In this document: positions 30,017 to 37,504 of the stretch, one piece after another
Layout of the letters: each line of letters begins with the position of its first letter
Position numbering within the stretch: the stretch's first letter is position 1
Source: Paraburkholderia sp. BCC1884
GTDB taxonomy: Bacteria; Pseudomonadota; Gammaproteobacteria; Burkholderiales; Burkholderiaceae
Length of the DNA: 64,000 nucleotides
Assembly (NCBI RefSeq): GCF_900996225.1
Contig: NZ_CAAJGL010000068.1
Coordinates: forward strand, 372,001 to 436,000
Direction of reading: 5' to 3'
The notes under the pieces: model-generated
Told to the model about the DNA's origin: nothing
Database searches by the model: none
What the model saw: only the letters and a program-made list of their open reading frames with translations
Program-made: the position numbers and the translations under genes

Positions 30017-31345
30017 TCATTCAGGCGATCCGGACGAGGCTTGTAGGCGCGGTTCGGCGATGGCCGCGCCGGCCGGCGCGCCCGACTGTTCGATCCAGCG
30101 TTTTCTCATGGGGGCGAGGATGAATTTCGCCGACACCGCGGCCGCAATCGAGACCACGGCCGCCGAGATGAAGACCGTGCCCCAGCCGCCGTTGGCAGAC
30201 AGCACCGAGGCGATCGGCACCAGCATCGAAGCCGTGCCTTTCGCGGTGTAGAGCGTGCCTGCGTTGGCGGCGGCGTATTTGCTGCCGAAGGTGTCGGCGC
30301 AGGTGGCCGGGAAGATCGAGAAGATTTCGCCCCAGCAGAGGAACACGGCGGCAGCGAAGAACATGAAGGCGTAAGGGTTGTGGCCGAACTGCATGAGCCC
30401 GAGCAGCGCGACGCCTTCGCCGAGAAAGATCATGAACATCGTGTTTTCACGGCCGATGCGGTCCGACAGGAAACCGCACAACGGCCGCGTGAAGCCGTTG
30501 CACAGGTTGTCGATGGAGAGCGTCATCGTAAGCAGCGGCAGCGTGACGCCCAGCAGGTTTACCGGCATTTTGGCGAAGCCGTATTCCCTGGCGATCGGCC
30601 CGAGCTGAGCGGTTGCGATGATGCCGCCCGCCGCGACGAACACGAACATCAGATACAGCACCCAGAAGAGCGGCGAGCGGATCATCTCGCCGGGGGTGTA
30701 GTCGATCTTGCTGGCCACCACGCGTTTCGCAGCGACGACGTTGACGGGCGGTTTCGGCCGCGTCATGAAGGTAGCGAGCAGCAGGATGCACACGCCCTGG
30801 AAAATGCCGAAGAACATGAAAGTGTGCTCGTAGCCCGAACGCTGGATCATGTTGGCGATGGGAATCACCGTGACGGCTGCGCCGGCGCCGAAGCCGGCTG
30901 CGGTCAAACCGGCTGCGAGGCCGCGCTTGTCCGGAAACCACTTGAGGGCCGTGCCGACGCAGGTGCCATACACGCAGCCGGCGCCGATCCCGGCGATGAC
31001 GGCCGCGGCATACAGTTCGGCGAGGCTGCTGGCATGCGCGTCGATGATCCAGCCGAGCGCCGCACAGACCGCACCGCCGATCACCACCGGGCGCGGCCCG
31101 AATTTGTCGACCAGCCAGCCTTCAACGGGCACGAGCCACGTTTCGGTGACGATGAAAATCGTGAATGCCGTCTGGATCGCCGCTTGACCCCAGTGGTGAG
31201 CGTTGTCCATCGGAATCACGAAGAGGGTCCACGCGTACTGCAGATTCGCGACGAGCCCCATGCAGACGATGCCGATCGTCAACTGAATCCAGCGGTGATG
31301 CCAGAATGCCGTACCGTCTCGCGCGGATACGTTCGAACGTTCCAT
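30017..31345 (-). CDS. oxlT: MFS oxalate:formate antiporter (OxlT-like)
   Basis: Twelve-helix inner-membrane carrier of 442 aa, expected to exchange external oxalate for internal formate. The segments [20 protein letters not shown] and [26 protein letters not shown] are typical of OxlT-like carriers. A lysine in YTAKGTAS is compatible with the charged helix residue such carriers use, but this is unverified. ATG 31345 has AGGAGACG upstream. It is first in the oxalate operon, 82 bases ahead of oxc, and coupling to decarboxylation can generate proton-motive force. Confidence 0.9.
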   Translation of the reverse strand: MERSNVSARDGTAFWHHRWIQLTIGIVCMGLVANLQYAWTLFVIPMDNAHHWGQAAIQTAFTIFIVTETWLVPVEGWLVDKFGPRPVVIGGAVCAALGWIIDAHASSLAELYAAAVIAGIGAGCVYGTCVGTALKWFPDKRGLAAGLTAAGFGAGAAVTVIPIANMIQRSGYEHTFMFFGIFQGVCILLLATFMTRPKPPVNVVAAKRVVASKIDYTPGEMIRSPLFWVLYLMFVFVAAGGIIATAQLGPIAREYGFAKMPVNLLGVTLPLLTMTLSIDNLCNGFTRPLCGFLSDRIGRENTMFMIFLGEGVALLGLMQFGHNPYAFMFFAAAVFLCWGEIFSIFPATCADTFGSKYAAANAGTLYTAKGTASMLVPIASVLSANGGWGTVFISAAVVSIAAAVSAKFILAPMRKRWIEQSGAPAGAAIAEPRLQASSGSPE

Positions 31346-31571
31346 GCTGCGTCTCCTGAAGATTCCGTTCGCGCTCGTACGGCACGTTGGACTGACGTGA
31401 TCGAATCGCCTCGCTGCGCGTGCTGCTGCGGCAACGAAACGCCAATGGTCGGCCAGAGGAACTTGCACCTACGACAAGCCGGACGGCGTTTCTCGTGAAG
31501 TGCGTGAGGAGATGCTGAGCGAGAACAGCAATAAGGGAAAGTTAAAACATTTTATGGTTTGCATTCGGCAT

Positions 31572-31586
31572 CCCTAATAGATAGGG
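31572..31586. promoter_or_regulatory. Inverted repeat upstream of the oxalate operon
   Basis: CCCTA-N5-TAGGG, about 230 bases upstream of the antiporter start in a locally AT-rich stretch. It could be an operator or part of a terminator of the DUF2182 gene ending at 31625. The 31346-31624 gap otherwise holds no gene. Confidence 0.3.
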
Positions 31587-31624
31587 TTTGCCTTTAAGGG
31601 TCTTGCCGATATTGGCTGCAGGCG

Positions 31625-32449
31625 TCACACGAGTCCGGTTGCCTGCACGAGCAGGAACAGGCCGCCGCCCATTGCAATTGCACCGGTCGCATGCGCAACG
31701 CGTCGACCGTCGGGTGCGAGACGTTCGGCGGTAATGGCCACCGTAACCAGCAGCATGGCGCGCCAATCCATTACGCCGACTACCAGCAGGATCGCGGTCA
31801 GGCCGGCGCAGCAGGAGAGGCAATGTAGACCGAGGCGCAGGCCGTGCCGCCACGCTGTGCGGGTGGCGGCATCCTTGAGCGATAAGCGGCAGCATGCAAG
31901 ACGGCGCGCCTTCCACTCGCTGAACTGAAGTGCGCCGGCCGCCGTGACGACGAGTCCGCCTGCGATCGGAATGGCCCGCGCCGCAGCCGCAACATGCAGA
32001 TCGACTGCCGCCAGTGCGACGCCGGTCGCGAAGACGACGACGCCGAGCGCGGTCCACACGGCGAAGTAGCCCGCACAGATCCACGCGGTGAACGCGGCGA
32101 CGCTTCTGCCTCCCCATGCGGCAAGTACCGATTCGCGATAGCGCCATAGCATCGGCACGAACGATGGCAGCATCATCGCCACCATCATGACGATCCACAT
32201 GTCGAGGAACGACGCCGCGACACCGGGCCACGTCTGTCCGCAGGCGCGCAGCCACACCATCGACAAGCTCCAGCCGCCGGGCATCGGCACCGCGCCCATC
32301 GCCGACATGGACATACTGCCCAGGAGCGTGAGCGCGGCGCTGGCCGTGAAAACCAGCGCGGCCACGCCGAGAAAGACGTGGTGCCGAACCTCGGGTCGCG
32401 AGGCTTCCGGTTCGGCCGCGGCGCGTTCCGTGTCGACTAGCGGGTTCAT
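31625..32449 (-). CDS. DUF2182 family membrane protein
   Basis: Integral membrane protein of 274 aa with about seven helices, matching the DUF2182 predicted metal-binding membrane family: the Met-rich segment MWIVMMVAMMLPSFVPMLWR and the cysteine pairs in ARRLACCRLS and GLHCLSCCAG are characteristic. GGGAAG precedes ATG 32449, which overlaps the stop of the DUF899 gene by four bases, so the two are coupled. The function is unknown; Met and Cys placement hints at metal or redox chemistry. Confidence 0.85.
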   Translation of the reverse strand: MNPLVDTERAAAEPEASRPEVRHHVFLGVAALVFTASAALTLLGSMSMSAMGAVPMPGGWSLSMVWLRACGQTWPGVAASFLDMWIVMMVAMMLPSFVPMLWRYRESVLAAWGGRSVAAFTAWICAGYFAVWTALGVVVFATGVALAAVDLHVAAAARAIPIAGGLVVTAAGALQFSEWKARRLACCRLSLKDAATRTAWRHGLRLGLHCLSCCAGLTAILLVVGVMDWRAMLLVTVAITAERLAPDGRRVAHATGAIAMGGGLFLLVQATGLV

Positions 32450-33219
32450 CTTTCTTCCCGTTGATCGTATTCGTCGTGACGGCGCCACCAGATGCCCGTT
32501 TCGTTGCGCCCCCTGGGCGCACGGTCCAGCCACTGGTACATGCCCCACAAGGCGTCTACGCCGCGCGCGTAGGTCGAGTAGGTGTGATAGACCACGCCGT
32601 CTTCGATCACGAAGGCGCTCATGCCCGGACGGTCGCGCGAGTAAGTAGCCGCGTCGGTGCCCGACATGGCCGCGAATTCGGCGACGGGCGGCGGCACCGG
32701 CGTCACGTCCATCGCGTGGCCGCCGCGCACGAAGTTGTATTCGATGTCCCCTGCACGCTGTTGTTCTTCGGTAAACGACACGTTGAAATCGAAGTTGAAG
32801 TCGCCGCCCGACGACGATGCCCACGGGAACGTCCATCCCATACGCCGCTTGTAGGCCTGCAATTTGCCGAGCGGCGCGCGCGACACCGCCGACAGCGTGA
32901 CATCGTGGTTCGCGAGATGCACGGCGGAGCCGTTGAAGCCGTCCGCTACCGCCGAGCAGGACGGGCAACCCGCCTTGTAGTCGGGTCCGAACATGAAGTG
33001 GTAGACGAGCAACTGCGAACGTCCTTTGAAAAGGTCCGCGAGCGAGGCGCTGCCGTCGTCGGTTTCGAACCGGTAGTTCTTGTCGACCCGAACCCATGGC
33101 AAGGCCTGACGTTGCCGAACCACTTCGTCGCTGCGCCGCGTCAATGCCTTTTCTTCGTCGAGCAGCGCGCGCCGCGCGGCGAGCCATTCTTCACGTGTGC
33201 CGGTTGTGTGCGTCGTCAT
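32446..33219 (-). CDS. DUF899 family thioredoxin-fold protein
   Basis: Soluble 257-aa protein of the DUF899 family. A CxxC pair (C85-PS-C88, in GCPSCSAVADGF) lies where thioredoxin-like folds place their active site, after LLVYHFMFGPDYKAG. Other family blocks are LANHDVTLSAVSRAPL and GTDAATYSRDRPGMSAFV. GGAG precedes ATG 33219. It is coupled to a DUF2182 membrane protein and divergent from an HTH regulator, suggesting one locus. Reaction unknown; a thiol redox role is an inference. Confidence 0.88.
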   Translation of the reverse strand: MTTHTTGTREEWLAARRALLDEEKALTRRSDEVVRQRQALPWVRVDKNYRFETDDGSASLADLFKGRSQLLVYHFMFGPDYKAGCPSCSAVADGFNGSAVHLANHDVTLSAVSRAPLGKLQAYKRRMGWTFPWASSSGGDFNFDFNVSFTEEQQRAGDIEYNFVRGGHAMDVTPVPPPVAEFAAMSGTDAATYSRDRPGMSAFVIEDGVVYHTYSTYARGVDALWGMYQWLDRAPRGRNETGIWWRRHDEYDQREER

Positions 33220-33358
33220 GATGAATTTCTCCGTTGATTGTCCTTCGTCGTCCGATCGATTTCGAAAGTGACGTCGCGAACGGGTTGATGACCGTGCTAG
33301 ATTAGTGCGGGACATCCAACGGGTGGGAGTGACAAGTGTGGCGGGATTCGGCTGACTC

Positions 33359-34579
33359 ATGGACTCGCTGATCGCGGCGGCGGCGCGTGCGCTCGCGGCG
33401 GGCGATCCGCTCGGCGCGTTGAACCGCGTTGCCTTACGCGACGACGCGGCCGCGCTCGCGTTGCGCGGCACGGCGATGGCGCAACTCGGCGATTTCGAGC
33501 GGGCCAGGGCTTTGATGCGAAGCGCGGCGCGCGCTTTCGGTCCGAGCGAGGCCGTGGCGCGTGCGCGGTGCGTGGTTGCCGAAGCTGAAATCGCACTGGC
33601 TTCGCGCAATCTCGGCTGGCCGGAGAAAACGCTGGACGCCGCGCGTGCGACGCTCGAAGCCCATGGCGACCGCGCGAATGCCGCGCATGCGCGCTATCTC
33701 GAAGCGCGGCGTCTTCTGTTGCTCGGCCGTTTGAAGGAAGTCGAGCAGAAGCTCGCAGCACAAAACACCGCACGGCTCGCACCTGCCTTGCAAGCGGCCC
33801 ATGAACTGGTCGTAGCCGGCTGTGCGTTGCGGCGTCTGCAGACGCAGGCGGCCCGCGCCGCGCTCGTTCGTGCCGGACATGCGGCGCGTCGAGCTGGTAT
33901 TCCGGCGTTGATGGCGGAGGTTCAAAGCGCCGCGCGTCTGCTCAACGCTCCGGCGGCGCGTCTGATTGCCAGCGGCGAAGAACGTCCGCTATTGCTCGAC
34001 GAGGTCGAAGCATTGCTGGCATCGCCGGCGTTCATCGTCGATGCGTGCCGCTATGTCGTGCGTGACGCGGGCACGACGGTGTCGCTGGCGAGCCGGCCGA
34101 TATTGTTCGCGATAGCGCGAACGCTGGCGGAAGCATGGCCCGACGACGTACCGAGAGACGCGTTGGTGGCTCGTGCGTTCCGCGCGAAGCGCGCCGATGA
34201 ATCGCATCGCGCGCGGCTGCGTGTCGAGATCGGGCGGCTTCGTACGGCACTTGCAGCGGTTGCCGGCGTGAGCGCGACCCAGCGCGGTTTTGCGCTCCTG
34301 CCGCAGCGCGCCGGCGAAGTGGTGGTGCTGGCTCGACCCGTGGAGAGCGAGCACGCGGAACTGCTCGCCTTCCTCGCAGATGGCGAGTCATGGTCGAGTT
34401 CGGCGCTCGCCCTGGTGCTCGGCGCGAGCCAGCGCACCGTGCAGCGTGCGCTCGATTCGCTCGCTGTGGCGGGCAAGGTGCAATCGTTCGGCCAGGGGCG
34501 GGCGCGCCGCTGGGTCACGCCGCCCATGCCGGGATTCGCGACGGCTTTGTTACTCCCCACGCCAGTTTTCAGCGATTAG
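33359..34579 (+). CDS. Helix-turn-helix regulator with TPR-like N-terminal region
   Basis: A 406-aa protein, about 300 residues of Ala/Leu/Arg-rich helical repeats (LRGTAMAQLGDFERARALMR resembles a TPR unit), then a C-terminal winged HTH (SSALALVLGASQRTVQRALD followed by GKVQSFGQGRARRW). This layout fits a transcription regulator. It is divergent from the DUF899-DUF2182 genes, 139 bases away, and is the natural candidate to control them. The ribosome binding site is weak. Family name not certain. Confidence 0.78.
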   Translation: MDSLIAAAARALAAGDPLGALNRVALRDDAAALALRGTAMAQLGDFERARALMRSAARAFGPSEAVARARCVVAEAEIALASRNLGWPEKTLDAARATLEAHGDRANAAHARYLEARRLLLLGRLKEVEQKLAAQNTARLAPALQAAHELVVAGCALRRLQTQAARAALVRAGHAARRAGIPALMAEVQSAARLLNAPAARLIASGEERPLLLDEVEALLASPAFIVDACRYVVRDAGTTVSLASRPILFAIARTLAEAWPDDVPRDALVARAFRAKRADESHRARLRVEIGRLRTALAAVAGVSATQRGFALLPQRAGEVVVLARPVESEHAELLAFLADGESWSSSALALVLGASQRTVQRALDSLAVAGKVQSFGQGRARRWVTPPMPGFATALLLPTPVFSD

Positions 34580-34588
34580 GATGGCAGC

Positions 34589-35269
34589 ATGAACCGATCG
34601 ACAGCGAAAATCATCCGTGAATACGGGCCCTTTCCGGGTGTCCAGAAAGTGGGCGGGGTCACCTACGACGGCCAGCACGTCTGGATCGCCGCCGGCGACA
34701 AGCTGAACGCTTTCGATGCGGCGAGCGGCGCGACACGGTGTTCGTTCGAGATGGTCGCCGAGGCCGGCACCGCCTTCGACGGCGAACACCTGTTCCAGAT
34801 CTCCGACGGCCGCATCCAGAAGCTCGATCCCAAAACCGGCCATGTGCTCGCGACGATTCCAGCGCCTGGTGGCGGTGGCGATTCGGGGCTCACATGGGCT
34901 GAGGGCACACTGTGGGTCGGTCAGCATCCGCAGCGAAAGATCTATCAGATCGATCCCGAGACGGGTGCCGTGCTTCGCGTCATCGAGTCCAATCGCTTCG
35001 TGACCGGCGTCACGTGGGTCGACGGTGAGCTGTGGCACGGCACCTGGGAAAACGACGCCAGCGAATTGCGGCACATCGATCCTCGCACGGGTGAGGTGCT
35101 GGAGAGCGTGGAGATGCCGGTTGGCGTGGGCGTGTCGGGGCTCGAGTCCGATGGCGGCGAGCGCTTCTTCTGCGGTGGCGGCAACAGCGGCAAGGTGCGG
35201 GTCGTGCAGCGGCCTCATCGCGAAGCGGGGGATGGAGCCGAGATGCCGGTCGACTCGACGAGCGAGTGA
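34589..35269 (+). CDS. Small beta-propeller protein, glutamine-cyclotransferase-like
   Basis: A 226-aa protein built of repeated propeller blades: VTYDGQHVWIAAGDKLNAFD, FDGEHLFQISDGRIQKLDP, LTWAEGTLWVGQHPQRKIYQ and VTWVDGELWHGTWEND. Such blades occur in glutaminyl-peptide cyclotransferase-like and YncE-like proteins. No signal peptide is seen. It starts nine bases after the HTH gene, so the two are cotranscribed and part of the DUF899 locus. Enzyme activity is not supported by visible catalytic residues. Confidence 0.75.
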   Translation: MNRSTAKIIREYGPFPGVQKVGGVTYDGQHVWIAAGDKLNAFDAASGATRCSFEMVAEAGTAFDGEHLFQISDGRIQKLDPKTGHVLATIPAPGGGGDSGLTWAEGTLWVGQHPQRKIYQIDPETGAVLRVIESNRFVTGVTWVDGELWHGTWENDASELRHIDPRTGEVLESVEMPVGVGVSGLESDGGERFFCGGGNSGKVRVVQRPHREAGDGAEMPVDSTSE

Positions 35270-35314
35270 GCGTAGCGGTGCAGTTGCCGCTCAGCCGTCT
35301 CACCTCACATCACA

Positions 35315-37504
35315 TCAGTCAGTCGAAGGCCGCTGCGTCTGCTCACGCTGAATGCGCTGCTGTTCGGCAATCGCCTGTTGCAACGCGTCGCGCGAGATCA
35401 CATGGCGCGCAACCATGTAATCGCCGATGCGGCCGTCGCGGTCGGGCCGATAGCTTTTCAACGCGGCTTCGAATGCGGCGCGTGTGACGAGCCCTAGCTC
35501 GATCAGCAGGTCGCCGATCAGCGGCACGCCGCGCAACGCGCCTGCGGGCGGCGTGGGGCGCTCGTCGGCGTCGCCCGCATTGGCCAGCAAGGGCTGGGCG
35601 ACGTCGCGCAGCAAGCGCAGGCCGTTGGCCACCTCGCCTTCGCGCACGATATGCACGGTGACCGTATGGCCGGTGAGTGCATGCAGTTCGTCGAGCGCCT
35701 GGTCGGCGGGCAGGCTTGCGGCCACGAAGATCATATGACTGTTTTCGTCGACACCTTGCGGGAGCACGCGCAGCCGTACCAGCGCGTCGATCGGCACGGC
35801 GTCGCGCGAGCTTTGCAGCAAGGCGGCGTCGAATTTGCCACGTGGCAAATCGGCCTGAAATGCAATCGCCTCGGCGAGCGTTTCCTCGTCGAGCCAGCCA
35901 CGCGCCATCAGCACACGGCCGAGCGGCGCTTCACGCGCATGCTGATCGCTGAGTGCGAGTTCGAGCTTGCGCTGATCGATCGCCTGCCACGACAGCAGCA
36001 GTTCGCCGAGATTCTGGCGCGTGTTGCGCAGCCCGTCGGCGCTCGGGAAGTCGTGCATCGTCTTGTCCCACGCCAGCCGCTTGCCGGTCACGAGATGCAC
36101 GAGAAACAGCCGCCACGCGCGAAACACCGCGAGAAAATTGATGAAGTTGCCGATCACCATGCGCGGAATCGCGAGGATGCCATGCTCCCAGCCGTACAGC
36201 CGCGTCGTGAAGATCACGCGTTGAATCACGCGCAGTGCGAGCGACACGAAGTTGGCCGCAAGCAGGAACTGCGTCCATTTCGAATCGATGAAGGGCGACG
36301 GAAACAGGTTCGGCGTCAGCCCGATCAGCGACGCCACCGCGAACAAAAGAAACTGCAGGACGAGCAGATAAGCCAGCATGCCGACGAAGGCCGTGACTAC
36401 GCCTTTGCGGTCGCGCAACAGCAGGTAGCGGTTGGCAATCGTGCCGCTCCAGCCGGTTTGCTGCCAGCCTTGCAAGCCGATGCCGAGGGTCCAGCGGGCG
36501 CGTTGCCGGTACGCGGTGCGCAGGGTGTCGGGGAAAAATTCGCGCACGCACAGCGGCATGGTCACGGTGATCTCGCGCTCGGGGCCCAGTCCAAACCACG
36601 AACGGCGTCGCGTGGAGAATTGCACGGGAAAGCGCGGAAAGATGGACTGCATGCCGAGCTTGCTGATGCGTGCGCCGACGTCGTAGTCCTCGGTGAGGCT
36701 TTCGGTGTTGAACGGCTGGCTGCCGGTTTCCTCGACCAGCGCGAGCATCGCACGGCGCGAGAAGCAGGTGCCGACGCCCGCTGACGGCACCGAGCCGGCG
36801 AGGCTTTCGCGAACCACCAGATCCTTCGCGTGCCACTCCGCGAACTCGTCCATGTAAGTGCCGGCCACCAGTTCATACCAGTCGCGTTCGAGCGAGGCGA
36901 CCGGCAACTGGATCATGTCCTTGCGCGGCAGCAGATAGTTGAAAAACTTGAGTTCGACGGGATGCAGCACGTCCTCGCTGTCGTGCATGACGACGCCGGC
37001 GAACTCGGTGCCCGCTTCGAACTCGTAGCGCAGAATGGCCTGCACGATCCAGTTCAGACAGTCGGCCTTGCAGGTGGGACCATCGTGCGGCACCTCGACG
37101 CGGTGCAGATGCTTGTAGCGATGTCGCATGCGTTCCACTTCGGCGATCGTGGCGGCGTCGTTCTGATACGTGCCCACGAACACCGTGTAGGCGCGATAGT
37201 CGAGTACCCGCACCATGTCTTCGATCATCGCGGCGATCACGTCGTGCTCCTGCCACGCGGGGATCATGATCGCGATCGGCTGCTCTTCACGCTGGTCGAG
37301 TTGGGCGATGGTCAGCGGCTTGTACTGTCGCGCGACGGTGAAGTGCCGGACCGCTTCGCGAATCCAGTACCACAGGTCGATGAACAGATCGTCCAGGCTC
37401 GACAGCAGGATGATCGCGGCGACCACCGTCGCGACCTGCTCGAGCGTCTGGTAATACTGCGCGAGCAGGACGCTGCCATACCATTTCAGCGTGGCGAGGA
37501 TCAC
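35315..37504 (-). CDS. nfrB: NfrB-like glycosyltransferase with tandem C-terminal MshEN-like repeats
   Basis: Inner-membrane processive family-2 glycosyltransferase of 729 aa, like E. coli NfrB of the N4 glycan receptor pathway. Membrane helices occur at 22-50, 370-395, 410-430 and 445-475. Catalytic motifs are MHDSEDVLHP (173-182), TEDYDVG (271-277) and QRARW (334-338). The C-terminus has two MshEN-type repeats: about 498-550 (LGELLL ... LGRVLMARGWLDE) and about 662-715 (IGDLLIELGLV ... RIGDYMVARHVIS). MshEN domains bind cyclic-di-GMP, so synthesis is probably gated by this messenger. It overlaps the BcsB-like gene by four bases. No NfrA gene is present here. Confidence 0.88.
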   Translation of the reverse strand: MILATLKWYGSVLLAQYYQTLEQVATVVAAIILLSSLDDLFIDLWYWIREAVRHFTVARQYKPLTIAQLDQREEQPIAIMIPAWQEHDVIAAMIEDMVRVLDYRAYTVFVGTYQNDAATIAEVERMRHRYKHLHRVEVPHDGPTCKADCLNWIVQAILRYEFEAGTEFAGVVMHDSEDVLHPVELKFFNYLLPRKDMIQLPVASLERDWYELVAGTYMDEFAEWHAKDLVVRESLAGSVPSAGVGTCFSRRAMLALVEETGSQPFNTESLTEDYDVGARISKLGMQSIFPRFPVQFSTRRRSWFGLGPEREITVTMPLCVREFFPDTLRTAYRQRARWTLGIGLQGWQQTGWSGTIANRYLLLRDRKGVVTAFVGMLAYLLVLQFLLFAVASLIGLTPNLFPSPFIDSKWTQFLLAANFVSLALRVIQRVIFTTRLYGWEHGILAIPRMVIGNFINFLAVFRAWRLFLVHLVTGKRLAWDKTMHDFPSADGLRNTRQNLGELLLSWQAIDQRKLELALSDQHAREAPLGRVLMARGWLDEETLAEAIAFQADLPRGKFDAALLQSSRDAVPIDALVRLRVLPQGVDENSHMIFVAASLPADQALDELHALTGHTVTVHIVREGEVANGLRLLRDVAQPLLANAGDADERPTPPAGALRGVPLIGDLLIELGLVTRAAFEAALKSYRPDRDGRIGDYMVARHVISRDALQQAIAEQQRIQREQTQRPSTD

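Noticed and set aside
31625..33187. A single 520-codon frame joining the DUF2182 region to upstream sequence
   Set aside because: Only the last 274 codons resemble DUF2182; the first part is antisense-like Arg-rich sequence overlapping the DUF899 gene. The real start is ATG 32449.
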